Below are positions 43,699 to 51,949 of a stretch of DNA of 64,000 bases, one piece after another. This DNA comes from JBHGYD01 sp041920415 (lineage in GTDB: Bacteria > Bacillota > Bacilli > Bacillales > Anoxybacillaceae), in NCBI GenBank assembly GCA_041920415.1, contig JBHGYD010000015.1, positions 1 to 64,000 on the forward strand, written 5' to 3'. Position 1 is the stretch's first letter. Every line of letters starts with the position of its first letter. The notes beneath the pieces are model-generated. The model was not told the DNA's origin. It worked only from the letters and a program-made list of their open reading frames with translations, and made no database searches. The translations under genes were made by a program, and so were the position numbers.

Positions 43699-44661
43699 AT
43701 GGTGAAGTATTCCGTTATTATTCCTGTATATAATGAAGCACTTGTCATTCGCGAGACGTATAAAAGGTTAAAAACGGTAATGGAACAAGCAGATGGATCT
43801 TATGAATTATTATTTGTAAATGATGGAAGCAAAGATGAAACGATCGAGATTTTAAAAGAGCTTTCGCTGAAGGATGAAACGGTCAAATATTTGGACTTCT
43901 CCCGAAATTTTGGTCATCAAATCGCCATTACCGCGGGAATGGATTATGCTTTAGGAGAAGCCGTTGTCATTATCGATGCCGACCTGCAAGACCCTCCTGA
44001 ATTGATTTTAGAGATGATTCAAAAATGGAAAGAAGGTTACGAGGTTGTTTATGCGAAGCGGACGAAACGAAAAGGAGAGACAATCTTTAAAAAAGTAACG
44101 GCTCATTTATTCTATCGCATTCTGCGGGCATCGACGGACATTGACATTCCATTAGATACAGGGGATTTTCGCTTAATGGATCGGAAAGTGTGCGATCAGT
44201 TAGTGAGCATGAGAGAACGAAACCGTTTTGTCCGTGGGCTCGTTAGTTGGGTAGGGTTTAAGCAAACCGCGGTTGAATATGAGCGCGATGAACGATTTGC
44301 GGGAGAAACGAAGTATCCATTAAAGAAAATGTTGCGATTTTCTATGGATGGGATTACTTCTTTCTCATACAAGCCTTTGAAGCTCGCAAGTTTGTTAGGA
44401 TTTTTTCTTTCGTTTTCGAGCGTGATTTGGATGGTTATTGTTTTATATTTGAAGTTGTTTACAAATTCTACAGTGGTCGGATGGTCTTCGCTTCTGATGG
44501 CTACGCTCTTTTTTAACGGAGTTGTCCTCATTATGTTAGGCGTGATAGGGGAGTACATTGGCAGAATTTATGATGAGGTCAAACATCGTCCATTATATAT
44601 TCTAAAAGATTGTCGAGGAGTCGGACAAAAGGGTGAAAAGGTCCCACAGTATGTTGAATAG
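43699..44661 (+). CDS. GT2 polyprenyl-phosphate glycosyltransferase (YkcC/CsbB-like)
   Basis: This makes the polyprenyl-phosphate sugar donor in the cytoplasm. The N-terminal GT-A domain has SVIIPVYNEALVIRETYKRL, LFVNDGSKDETIEIL, and VVIIDADLQDPPELI with DxD-type acids at about residue 95. Two C-terminal membrane helices follow (LASLLGFFLSFSSVIWMVIV, LMATLFFNGVVLIMLGVIGE). It is 320 aa. AGGAGGGAC precedes the ATG. It overlaps the GtrA gene and pairs with the GT39 gene, as in Bacillus ykcC-ykcB. Confidence 0.92.
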   Translation: MVKYSVIIPVYNEALVIRETYKRLKTVMEQADGSYELLFVNDGSKDETIEILKELSLKDETVKYLDFSRNFGHQIAITAGMDYALGEAVVIIDADLQDPPELILEMIQKWKEGYEVVYAKRTKRKGETIFKKVTAHLFYRILRASTDIDIPLDTGDFRLMDRKVCDQLVSMRERNRFVRGLVSWVGFKQTAVEYERDERFAGETKYPLKKMLRFSMDGITSFSYKPLKLASLLGFFLSFSSVIWMVIVLYLKLFTNSTVVGWSSLLMATLFFNGVVLIMLGVIGEYIGRIYDEVKHRPLYILKDCRGVGQKGEKVPQYVE

Positions 44662-45067
44662 GAAAGAAAAAATAGGTACATTATTGCGATTTTGTACAGT
44701 GGGAGTTGGAAATACACTCGTCGATTTCGGAGTGTTTTTCCTTCTCACTTCTATTGGTGTTCCGTATTTGTTAGCACAAAGTTGTTCGTATATAGCTGGA
44801 ATGCTCAACAGCTATGTGTGGAATCGGGTTTGGACGTTTCAAATGAAACAAAAAGCGACGATTCAAGAATTCTTTCGGTTTATCATCATCAATCTTTTCT
44901 CGTTAGGTGCGACGGTTTTCTTTTTATACGTATGTCAACAAATATGCGGATGGCCTTTATTGATCAGTAAAATGATTGCCACGTTCGGCGGAATGATGAT
45001 CAACTTCGTTGGAAGTCGGCTTTGGGTGTTTCAACAATCAGCTAGCGGAGGAACTAAACAGACATGA
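44651..45067 (+). CDS. GtrA-family membrane protein (flippase-like)
   Basis: Four membrane helices (RFCTVGVGNTLVDFGVFFLL, LLAQSCSYIAGMLNSYVWNR, IIINLFSLGATVFFLYVCQQ, MIATFGGMMINFVGSRLWVF) and the ending NFVGSRLWVF are typical of GtrA. It is thought to move polyprenyl-phosphate sugars across the membrane. ATG 44651 overlaps the GT2 gene by 11 bp; a GTG at 44633 would add six residues. It completes a three-part glycosylation set with GT2 and GT39. Confidence 0.85.
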   Translation: MLNRKEKIGTLLRFCTVGVGNTLVDFGVFFLLTSIGVPYLLAQSCSYIAGMLNSYVWNRVWTFQMKQKATIQEFFRFIIINLFSLGATVFFLYVCQQICGWPLLISKMIATFGGMMINFVGSRLWVFQQSASGGTKQT

Positions 45068-45091
45068 AAAGCGGTCATTTCTGCCTAAGAT

Positions 45092-45217
45092 CTTTTACCC
45101 GCGACGAAAGCGATCGATAAGCCGGCGATTCAATCTATTGTTGAAGGGGCGGTTCAATTGGTATTGGAAACATTATGATTGTGACAGGGCGAAATAAACG
45201 TTCCATTGAATGGGAAT
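45092..45217 (+). pseudogene. galU/gtaB (UTP-glucose-1-phosphate uridylyltransferase) remnant
   Basis: Frame from 45092: LLPATKAIDKPAIQSIVEGA, VQ; after a frame change, IGNIMIVTGRNKRSIE. These are the LPATKA and IIIVTGRNKRSIEDHF blocks of GalU, with the MPKEMLPIV piece between them deleted. The rest is lost. It stands just after the glycosylation genes, so an activated-glucose gene may once have belonged to this locus. Confidence 0.75.
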
Positions 45218-45249
45218 AGACCTTATTGGAGAAACAAAAATATTAGCCT

Positions 45250-45417
45250 AAAAACGCGACTTATACTTCACCGCAAATTTCAAAATATTGATATGATCAA
45301 CGTTTTAAAAAAGTGTAGGTAAATCAATACTTGGAGCTTGCTTGGAAATTAGGGTTCTATCTGAATATAGTGAGATGTAAAGCGGCGAAAAATATTTAGC
45401 GGCTACGATTCGGGCGA
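45250..45417 (+). CRISPR. CRISPR leader, one repeat and one self-matching spacer (remnant)
   Basis: The leader (about 45250-45352) matches the leader at 51625-51727, including CAAATTTCAAAATATTGATA-like words and AATACTTGGRGCTTGCTTGG. The 30-nt repeat is at 45353-45382 and ends GAGATGTAAAG, like type I-B repeats. The next 35 nt (45383-45417) are identical to 43354-43388 in the GT39 gene and end exactly where similarity stops on both sides. 35 nt is also the spacer length of the second array. No second repeat follows. No cas gene is in the window. Confidence 0.7.
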
Positions 45418-45422
45418 TAAAG

Positions 45423-45447
45423 GAGTAGCAAACAGCTACTCTTTTTT
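45423..45447 (+). terminator. Rho-independent terminator
   Basis: GAGTAGC at 45423-45429 pairs with GCTACTC at 45435-45441, followed by T residues. It begins 5 nt after the spacer-like sequence. Confidence 0.75.
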
Positions 45448-45450
45448 ATT

Positions 45451-45556
45451 TGTTGCAGTAAAGCAACATTTTTTTAATAGTAGGCTTATAAGAAATGCTG
45501 TTTTTTATTATGTTTTGTTGCAGATTAACAACTAAAGTGTTGTTGTTTTGCAACAA
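45451..45556 (+). promoter_or_regulatory. Upstream activator sites (TGTTGC/GCAACA palindromes)
   Basis: TGTTGC-N6-GCAACA lies at 45451-45468. A second TGTTGC with a weaker partner is at 45516-45532 and TGTTGT-N3-GCAACA at 45541-45555. They lie 70-190 bp before the sigma-54 promoter, the usual place for the binding of an enhancer protein, probably the regulator encoded directly downstream. Confidence 0.6.
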
Positions 45557-45625
45557 ATTTACATGATAATATGAAAATAATAATGATAATTATAAAAATT
45601 ATTAATATTATTAATGTTATGTGAT

Positions 45626-45641
45626 TGGCACGGAATTTGCA
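45626..45641 (+). promoter_or_regulatory. Sigma-54 (SigL) -24/-12 promoter
   Basis: TGGCACGGAATTTGCA matches the consensus TGGCACG-N4-TTGCA at every fixed position, with GG at -24 and GC at -12 ten bases apart. It lies 42 bp before the regulator's start codon, so the regulator gene and perhaps the whole downstream operon are sigma-54 dependent. Confidence 0.85.
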
Positions 45642-45682
45642 TAATACAATATTGAGTGCTTTAAGCACTGAGGAGTGAAGAT

Positions 45683-47725
45683 ATGATTATTAAGGAAGTT
45701 ATGACTAGAACCTCTTTAAAGTTTTATGAAAATGACTTAATTGAGGAAGTTGCTAAATCTCTAGTACAACAAAGAATGGAAGGAGGATTGGTATATAACG
45801 ATTTTGACAATTTAGTTGGAGTATTTACGGAAACTGAGATTTTATTCGGTTTACAAACGAAAAAAACACGTTTAAGAGAAATCATGTTATCATCATTCAA
45901 AATGTTAGATGAAAGATCTGAATTAAGGAGAGTAGACTTTGGACAGAGTTCCTTGAATCCAGTAGTGAACCAAAAAGGGGCTATTGTTGGATATATTACA
46001 AAAGAACAGTATCTAGAAGCGTATACAAAAGATACACAGATTCAATTAAAGCATTTAGATGCAATCTTTAATTCTGCTCATAATGGAATTCTTTCGATTG
46101 ATGCGTCCGGCAAGATCACTGCAATAAATCCTCCCGCAGAGAGGATGGCAAAAACAACGAAAGAAAAAGCAATTGGTAAATTCCTTACAGATGTTGTTCT
46201 TCCTGCTGGATTATTAGAAGTAGTAAGAACAGGGAAAGGTCATACAAAAAAATATCGTGCTGGAAAACGTACTTACATTACTAACCGATCGCCTATTATT
46301 GATGGTGATAAAGTAATTGGTGCAGTGGGTGTTTTTCAAGATATTTCTGAGATCGAGTTTATATCAAATGAACTGGAGACAGTAAAGCAAATCGTAAGTG
46401 AATTAAACACTATTATTAATACTTCGAATGATGGAATTTGTGTTATAAACGACAAATATGACATTATTAAAATGAACGAGAAATTCACTAGTATTTTCCA
46501 AATAACTCATGAATCTAATCACAATATATTTGATATATCAGAGGATATTGGAAAGCTTATAAATGAAGTTATCGATAGCAAAAAATCCAGTTCTACCCTG
46601 AAAAAAAATATAAGAACAAATAATTCGCTTATTATTTCAGCAACTCCTATATTAGACACTCAAAAGAATGTAAATAAGGTAGTTATTAATGTCAAAGATA
46701 TGACAGAGATGGAAATGCTGCGAGATGAATTGGAAAAAACCAAGAAAATGTTAGATTCTTTAAATCACAAAAATGAAAACGATTTTATTTATCGTTCACC
46801 TATTATGAAAAATTTAATTAAAACTGTACATCAAGTGGCAAGTGTCGATGTCACGGTGTTATTAACAGGAGAATCAGGAGTAGGGAAAGAAGAAATCGCA
46901 AATTTAATATGGAGATCTAGTCAAAGAAAAGATCAACCATTTGTAAAAGTAAACTGTGGAGCCATTCCTGAGACGCTGATGGAGTCCGAATTATTCGGAT
47001 ATGAACCAGGTGCTTTTACTGGAGCATCTAAAAAAGGAAAAAAAGGATATTTTGAACAAGCTGATGGCGGAACCATCTTTCTAGATGAAATTGGAGAGAT
47101 TCCGCAACACCTCCAAGTAAAGTTATTGAGGGTTTTACAAGAAATGGAGATTACGAGGCTTGGTGCGGAAAAACCTAAAAAATTGGATGTTCGAGTCATT
47201 GCGGCTACAAATAAAGATTTAGAGAAGCTAGTTGCCGAAGGAAATTTCAGAGAGGATTTGTTTTATCGTTTGAATGTCATACCAATTACGGTACCACCTT
47301 TACGAAAAAGAAAAGAAGATATTCCATTGCTGATCGATTATTATATCAAAAAGTTCTCTTCTAAATATAATAAGAATTTAACATTTTCGAGTGACGCAAT
47401 CAGAGCGTTTTTAGATTACGATTGGCCAGGAAATGTAAGGGAGTTAGTCAATGTTATAGAAAGAATTTTTGTTACTTCAACATCCTCTATTGTCCAACAT
47501 GATCATCTTGTAAAGCTTTTAAACTTAGAACCAAGCATTTCTGCATCAGAGTATATCACTGTAAATAAAATCATTCCTTTAAAAAAAGCTATTGAAGAAG
47601 TTGAAAAACAATTGATTTCAAAGGCGTTACAAAAAGAGAAAACCTATCGTAAAGCAGCCAAATTATTAAAAGTAAACGCATCTACCATTGTTAGAAAAAT
47701 ACAAAAATATGATAAAGGAATTTAG
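45683..47725 (+). CDS. Sigma-54-dependent transcriptional activator with CBS and PAS domains
   Basis: Domains in order are a CBS pair (residues about 5-120, MIIKEVMTRTSLKFYENDLI onward), PAS (about 125-230, HLDAIFNSAHNGILSIDASG), a second PAS (about 240-345), the AAA+ domain (about 370-600) with Walker A GESGVGKEE, the sigma-54 contact loop GAFTGA and Walker B GGTIFLDEIGE, and a Fis-type HTH at the end (RKAAKLLKVNASTIVRKIQK). It is 680 aa. GAGGAGTG precedes the ATG. It is the first gene before hbd, acd and thiolase genes, and most likely activates them from its own promoter. The ligand sensed by CBS or PAS is unknown. Confidence 0.92.
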   Translation: MIIKEVMTRTSLKFYENDLIEEVAKSLVQQRMEGGLVYNDFDNLVGVFTETEILFGLQTKKTRLREIMLSSFKMLDERSELRRVDFGQSSLNPVVNQKGAIVGYITKEQYLEAYTKDTQIQLKHLDAIFNSAHNGILSIDASGKITAINPPAERMAKTTKEKAIGKFLTDVVLPAGLLEVVRTGKGHTKKYRAGKRTYITNRSPIIDGDKVIGAVGVFQDISEIEFISNELETVKQIVSELNTIINTSNDGICVINDKYDIIKMNEKFTSIFQITHESNHNIFDISEDIGKLINEVIDSKKSSSTLKKNIRTNNSLIISATPILDTQKNVNKVVINVKDMTEMEMLRDELEKTKKMLDSLNHKNENDFIYRSPIMKNLIKTVHQVASVDVTVLLTGESGVGKEEIANLIWRSSQRKDQPFVKVNCGAIPETLMESELFGYEPGAFTGASKKGKKGYFEQADGGTIFLDEIGEIPQHLQVKLLRVLQEMEITRLGAEKPKKLDVRVIAATNKDLEKLVAEGNFREDLFYRLNVIPITVPPLRKRKEDIPLLIDYYIKKFSSKYNKNLTFSSDAIRAFLDYDWPGNVRELVNVIERIFVTSTSSIVQHDHLVKLLNLEPSISASEYITVNKIIPLKKAIEEVEKQLISKALQKEKTYRKAAKLLKVNASTIVRKIQKYDKGI

Positions 47726-47770
47726 TCATGAGTAAAATCACTTAACTAAAAAAGAGGGAGAAATACAACA

Positions 47771-48625
47771 ATGGAAACGATTACAGTTATTGGAGCGGGA
47801 ACAATGGGAAAGGGAATTGCCTATGCAGCCGCAATCTCTGGTTATAAAGTATTTGTCAATGATATAAGTATTGAAGCACTTAATCAAGCAAAAGAATACA
47901 TTATAGAGCTTTTGAATAACAGTTTAGAAAAAGGATTTATCAACGAAGAACAAGCAGAAACAGCGAAAGAAAATCTGTGTTTTGAGCAAGATATCAAAAC
48001 CGCGGCAAAAGAAGCAGATTTAGTCATTGAAGCAGTTTTAGAAAAAATGGATTTGAAAATCGAGATATTTCAAAAGCTTGATCAAATTTGCCCCCAACAT
48101 ACAATTCTAGCAACAAACACTTCAACTATGAGTCCTACAGAAATCGCGGCTCAAACTTCACGCCCTGATCGATGTGTTGCTATGCATTTCTTTAATCCTG
48201 TACACAAAATGAAATTAATAGAAATTATTAAAGGCTTGGAAACTTCCGAAGAAACCGTTTTAAAGGTAAAAGATGTAGCCCAAAAAATGAATAAAGAGAC
48301 TGTTGAAGTGAATGAGTTCCCTGGATTTGTAACAAGCAGAATAAATTGTTTGATTGGAAACGAAGCTATGAACATGTTAATGGAGGGAGTTGCATCAGTA
48401 GAAGATATAGACAAAGCCATTAAACTTGGTTTGAACCATCCGATGGGTCCGCTAGAACTTGCGGATTTGGTTGGCTTGGATTCTCGATTAAGAAATATGG
48501 AATATTTACATAAGACTCTTGGAGAAAAGTACCGTCCGAGTCCCCTTCTAGTCAAATATGTGAAAGCAGGACGATTGGGAAGAAAAACTGGCAAGGGGTT
48601 TTATGATTATTCACAAAAAAAGTAA
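47771..48625 (+). CDS. hbd: 3-hydroxybutyryl-CoA dehydrogenase
   Basis: The NAD-binding start ITVIGAGTMGKGIAYAAAIS is at residues 4-23. The catalytic region AMHFFNPVHKMKLIEII is at about 138, and the C-terminal PGFVTSRINCLIGNEAMNML block follows. It is 284 aa, the usual size (also called MmgB in Bacillus). It oxidises 3-hydroxyacyl-CoA with NAD+. GAGGGAG precedes the ATG. It is the first enzyme gene of a short-chain beta-oxidation operon with the downstream acyl-CoA dehydrogenase and thiolase. Confidence 0.93.
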   Translation: METITVIGAGTMGKGIAYAAAISGYKVFVNDISIEALNQAKEYIIELLNNSLEKGFINEEQAETAKENLCFEQDIKTAAKEADLVIEAVLEKMDLKIEIFQKLDQICPQHTILATNTSTMSPTEIAAQTSRPDRCVAMHFFNPVHKMKLIEIIKGLETSEETVLKVKDVAQKMNKETVEVNEFPGFVTSRINCLIGNEAMNMLMEGVASVEDIDKAIKLGLNHPMGPLELADLVGLDSRLRNMEYLHKTLGEKYRPSPLLVKYVKAGRLGRKTGKGFYDYSQKK

Positions 48626-48695
48626 GATGATAATTTTATAGAAAAAAGGATGCCAAAATTCTTGAATAAGTAGAAAATAGGGAGGAAGGTATGAC

Positions 48696-49856
48696 ATGGA
48701 CTTTAAATTATCTGAAGATATAGAACTTTTAAAAAGTAATGTTAGAAAATTTGTGAAAGAAGTGGTGGACCCGGTTGCGATGGAAATAGAAGAAAACGAC
48801 CAAATTCCTGAGTACATTATCGAAAAGTCAAAAGAAATAGGGCTGTTTGGTCTTAGTATTCCGGAAGAATATGGCGGTTTAGGATTATCGATGGTTGATA
48901 AGTGCGCTATTTATGAAGAGCTGGGGAAAACGCATAACGGCTATACGACATTAATTGGCGCACATACAGGCATCGGTTCAGTTGGAATTGTAGAACTTGG
49001 AACCGAAGAACAAAAACGCAGATACTTACCTAAAATGGCGACAGGAGAATGGATTGGAGCTTTCGCTTTGACTGAACCTAGTGCGGGATCTAATGCCGCA
49101 GCACTTAAGACGACTGCGGAAAGAAAAGGAGATCGTTACATTATAAATGGATCGAAACATTACATCACAAATGCGGTAGACGCTCATGTCTTTACAGTTA
49201 TGGCAGTAACCGACCGTTCAAAAGGAGCAAAAGGAATCACCTCCTTTATCGTTGAAAAAGACTTACCAGGCTTTATTTTGGGAAAAGTGGAACGAAAAAT
49301 GGGGTTAAGAGGTTCCCATTCAGCGGAGATTTTCTTCGACAATTTAGAAGTTCCCGTAGAAAACGTGCTCGGAAAAGAAGGAGAAGGGTATGTCAACGCT
49401 TTGAAAATATTAGCCAATGGTCGCGCGGGATTAGCTGCCAGAAATTTGGGATCGTGTGTTAGATTGTTGGAATACTGTATGGAGTATGCACAGCAAAGAG
49501 AACAGTTTGGAAAGCCTATTTTCGAACAGCAAGCCATTCAACATATGTTGGCGGAAATGAGCATGCTTATTGAAGTATTACGTTCCATTACGTATCGTGT
49601 CGCATGGATGACCGACCAAAAAATGAGAGTTGTGAAAGAAGCGGCAATTGCTAAGCTGTTTGGTTCTGAAGTATATAACAAAATTGCCGATTTAGCCGTC
49701 CAAATTCACGGAGGATTAGGATATATGAAAGACTATCCGATTGAGCGTTTCTATCGAGATGCGCGCATTACGCGGATTTATGAAGGAACATCGGAAATTC
49801 AACGCAACATTATCGCAAACGAATTAAAAAGGGAATTCTCATTTGTGGAGGTGTAA
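48696..49856 (+). CDS. Acyl-CoA dehydrogenase (short-chain type)
   Basis: This FAD enzyme introduces the alpha-beta double bond into acyl-CoA. Signature blocks are GAFALTEPSAGSNAAALKTT at about residue 123, the QREQFGKPIFEQQAIQHMLA helix, and the C-terminal IHGGLGYMKDYPIERFYRDA plus RITRIYEGTSEIQR with the catalytic Glu. It is 386 aa. GGGAGGAAGG precedes the ATG. Electrons would go to an ETF, perhaps the FixAB pair in this window, though that is inference. Confidence 0.93.
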   Translation: MDFKLSEDIELLKSNVRKFVKEVVDPVAMEIEENDQIPEYIIEKSKEIGLFGLSIPEEYGGLGLSMVDKCAIYEELGKTHNGYTTLIGAHTGIGSVGIVELGTEEQKRRYLPKMATGEWIGAFALTEPSAGSNAAALKTTAERKGDRYIINGSKHYITNAVDAHVFTVMAVTDRSKGAKGITSFIVEKDLPGFILGKVERKMGLRGSHSAEIFFDNLEVPVENVLGKEGEGYVNALKILANGRAGLAARNLGSCVRLLEYCMEYAQQREQFGKPIFEQQAIQHMLAEMSMLIEVLRSITYRVAWMTDQKMRVVKEAAIAKLFGSEVYNKIADLAVQIHGGLGYMKDYPIERFYRDARITRIYEGTSEIQRNIIANELKREFSFVEV

Positions 49857-49859
49857 TAG

Positions 49860-51050
49860 GTGGAACAACCTGTAATTGTTGAAGCTGTCCGAACCGCTAT
49901 TGGTCGAATGGGTGGAGCTTTAAAAAATGAATTAGTCGATTTTTTAGCAGCTAAAGTGATTCGTGAACTTTTAAATCGAACGAACCAGGAAATTCATATA
50001 GATGAAGTTATTTTAGGCCAAGCAAAGCAAAGTACAGATGCACCTAATTTAGGTAGATTGGCGGCTCTACGCGCAGAGCTTCCGGTTGAAGTGACTGGAT
50101 ACACCGTTCACCGTCAATGCGGATCAGGCTTACAGGCAATTAATAATGCTGATATGCAAATAAAACTTGGTTTATCTGAAGTAATTATTGCTGGAGGAGC
50201 TGAAAGCATGAGCACAGCGCCTTATTATATTCGCAATGCGCGATATGGCTACCAGTCCGGAAATGGACTTTTGCTTGATCCAAATACAGAAAGTCAACCG
50301 AGATCACAACCTATAGAAAAATACGGAAATTTAACCATGGGACTTACAGCGGAAAATTTAGCAGAAAAGTATTCAATTACGCGTGAAGAGCAAGATGAGT
50401 TTGCCTTTAGAAGTCAAGAATTAGCTTTGCAGGCTATTAGAAAAGGGAAGTTCAAAAAAGAAATTGTTCCTTATGAAATCAAACTTAAGAAGGAAACAGT
50501 TTTGTTTGATGAAGACGAACATCCACGACAAACTTCACTAGAAAAACTTTCTAAACTTCCCCCTGTTTTTAAAGAAAGTGGAACTGTCACTGCTGGAAAC
50601 TCTAGTGGAAGAAATGATGGAGCAAGTGTTGTTCTAATGATGTCAAAAAGCAAAGCAATGGAGTACGGACTAAAACCAAAAGCGAAAATTATTGCCCAAG
50701 CGGTTAGTGGAGTTTCCCCTGAAATAATGGGAATTGGTCCGGTCTATTCTACTCAAAAAGCATTGGCACAGTGCGGTTTGAAATTAGAAGACATAGGCTT
50801 AATCGAATTGAATGAGGCTTTTGCCGCTCAAGCGCTTGCTGTGATTAAAGAATTAGGATTAGATTTGAATAAAGTAAATGTAAATGGAGGAGCAATTGCA
50901 TTAGGCCATCCTCTTGGCGCTACAGGTGCTGTGTTGATGACCAAGTTACTACATGAAATGGAACGAACAGGAACTAAATATGGACTTGTTACCTTGTGTA
51001 TTGGCGGTGGTCAAGGAATTTCTACCATTGTAGAAAATTTAACTGTTTAA
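49860..51050 (+). CDS. Acetyl-CoA C-acetyltransferase (thiolase)
   Basis: The active-site cysteine is in VHRQCGSGLQAINNADMQIK at about residue 86. The C-terminal NVNGGAIALGHPLGATGAVL (His) and LVTLCIGGGQGISTIVEN (Cys) blocks are complete. It is 396 aa. The start GTG at 49860 follows GGAGGTG, 3 bp after the dehydrogenase stop. It catalyses the thiolytic cleavage of acetoacetyl-CoA or the reverse. Last gene of the sigma-54 operon. Confidence 0.93.
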   Translation: MEQPVIVEAVRTAIGRMGGALKNELVDFLAAKVIRELLNRTNQEIHIDEVILGQAKQSTDAPNLGRLAALRAELPVEVTGYTVHRQCGSGLQAINNADMQIKLGLSEVIIAGGAESMSTAPYYIRNARYGYQSGNGLLLDPNTESQPRSQPIEKYGNLTMGLTAENLAEKYSITREEQDEFAFRSQELALQAIRKGKFKKEIVPYEIKLKKETVLFDEDEHPRQTSLEKLSKLPPVFKESGTVTAGNSSGRNDGASVVLMMSKSKAMEYGLKPKAKIIAQAVSGVSPEIMGIGPVYSTQKALAQCGLKLEDIGLIELNEAFAAQALAVIKELGLDLNKVNVNGGAIALGHPLGATGAVLMTKLLHEMERTGTKYGLVTLCIGGGQGISTIVENLTV

Positions 51051-51057
51051 ATTAAAC

Positions 51058-51440
51058 GTGTTGCAAAACGCATAATGGATGCATAAATGCACATAAAAAA
51101 TCCACCTCCTTGGAAGTTATATACAGTAACCAAACAAACTGACCAAGGGGTGGACACGATCATGATTTCCAATGCTGTGTTCGAACATGCATTAACTGCG
51201 AATTATTTTGATACATCGACCCACTTTCTTTTCTTGAAACACCTTATGTGATCGGGCAACTACCCGTGTCCAAAAAAGCCCTTGTCAAATGTTTCTTTTT
51301 GAAAACATATTTTTCTATTGATTCCTTGCGACAGCTGGTGAACATTCTCCGTCGGTTTGGCTATTTTCGTCGTATTTGTGGACTTCAGGAGGTTCCCCAT
51401 CTGTGCAGGGAAGTGGTTTCGAGAACAAGGGTTTTCTGAC
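51058..51440 (+). mobile_element. IS remnant with left end and broken transposase start
   Basis: The end begins TGTTGCAAAACGCATAA (51059-51075) and continues with CCACCTCC...AGTTATATACAG and GGGGTGGACAC before ATGATTTCC (51163). The frame MISNAVFEHALTANYFDTST is then disrupted, and the piece SKKALVKCFFLKTYFSIDSL, RQLVNILRRFGYFRR continues in another frame. Related ends lie at 14310 and inverted at 39487. The IS family remains open. Confidence 0.65.
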
Positions 51441-51624
51441 TTGTTTTTGCAAGGTTTGATAGGTCTTTTTGAGTGGTTTTGGATTCTCACTTTTCTGTTT
51501 TCAGATGAGAGAAGTAAAACTTAATAAAATAAGAGGAATTTATTTTGCAGTGAACCGAATTTTGAAAAAAGAGGCACACAATACTTGATATATCAACAAA
51601 AATGGCATATTTTTGTATTAGCTC

Positions 51625-51822
51625 TCAAAACACAACTTGCGCCTTACTGTAAATTTCAAAATATTGATAGATCAACGGTTAAAAAAAACGTTGGTAAATC
51701 AATACTTGGGGCTTGCTTGGAAATAGGGATTTTATCTGAACGTAGTGGGATGTAAAGTAATAATTAAAGATGTGTAGACGAATATCGTGCTGAGTTTTAT
51801 CTGAACGTAGCGGGATGTAAAG
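51625..51822 (+). CRISPR. CRISPR leader with repeat-spacer-repeat (mini-array, no cas)
   Basis: A leader of about 100 nt (51625-51727) is shared with 45250-45352. Repeat 1 is at 51728-51757, the spacer of 35 nt at 51758-51792, and repeat 2 at 51793-51822. The repeats differ at only a few places; the core is TTTATCTGAACGTAG then YGGGATGTAAAG, a type I-B-like repeat. Sequence after repeat 2 is unrelated, so the array is truncated. I found no other match to its spacer in the window. Confidence 0.75.
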
Positions 51823-51916
51823 AGCATGAACGAATGCTTGCTAGAAGCTGCTGAGGCACTGCGGGCGGAAGCGATTCATCTTCCTCCGGCGAAACAGCAA
51901 AAACGGCAAGAAGTGA

Positions 51917-51949
51917 AAAAAGGAGCGGTCTCACGCTGAGACGGCTCCT
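51917..51949 (-). terminator. Terminator of the minus-strand hypothetical gene
   Basis: On the minus strand AAGGAGCCGTCTCA pairs with TGAGACCGCTCCTT, followed by TTTT. The stop codon of the gene lies inside the stem. Confidence 0.75.
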
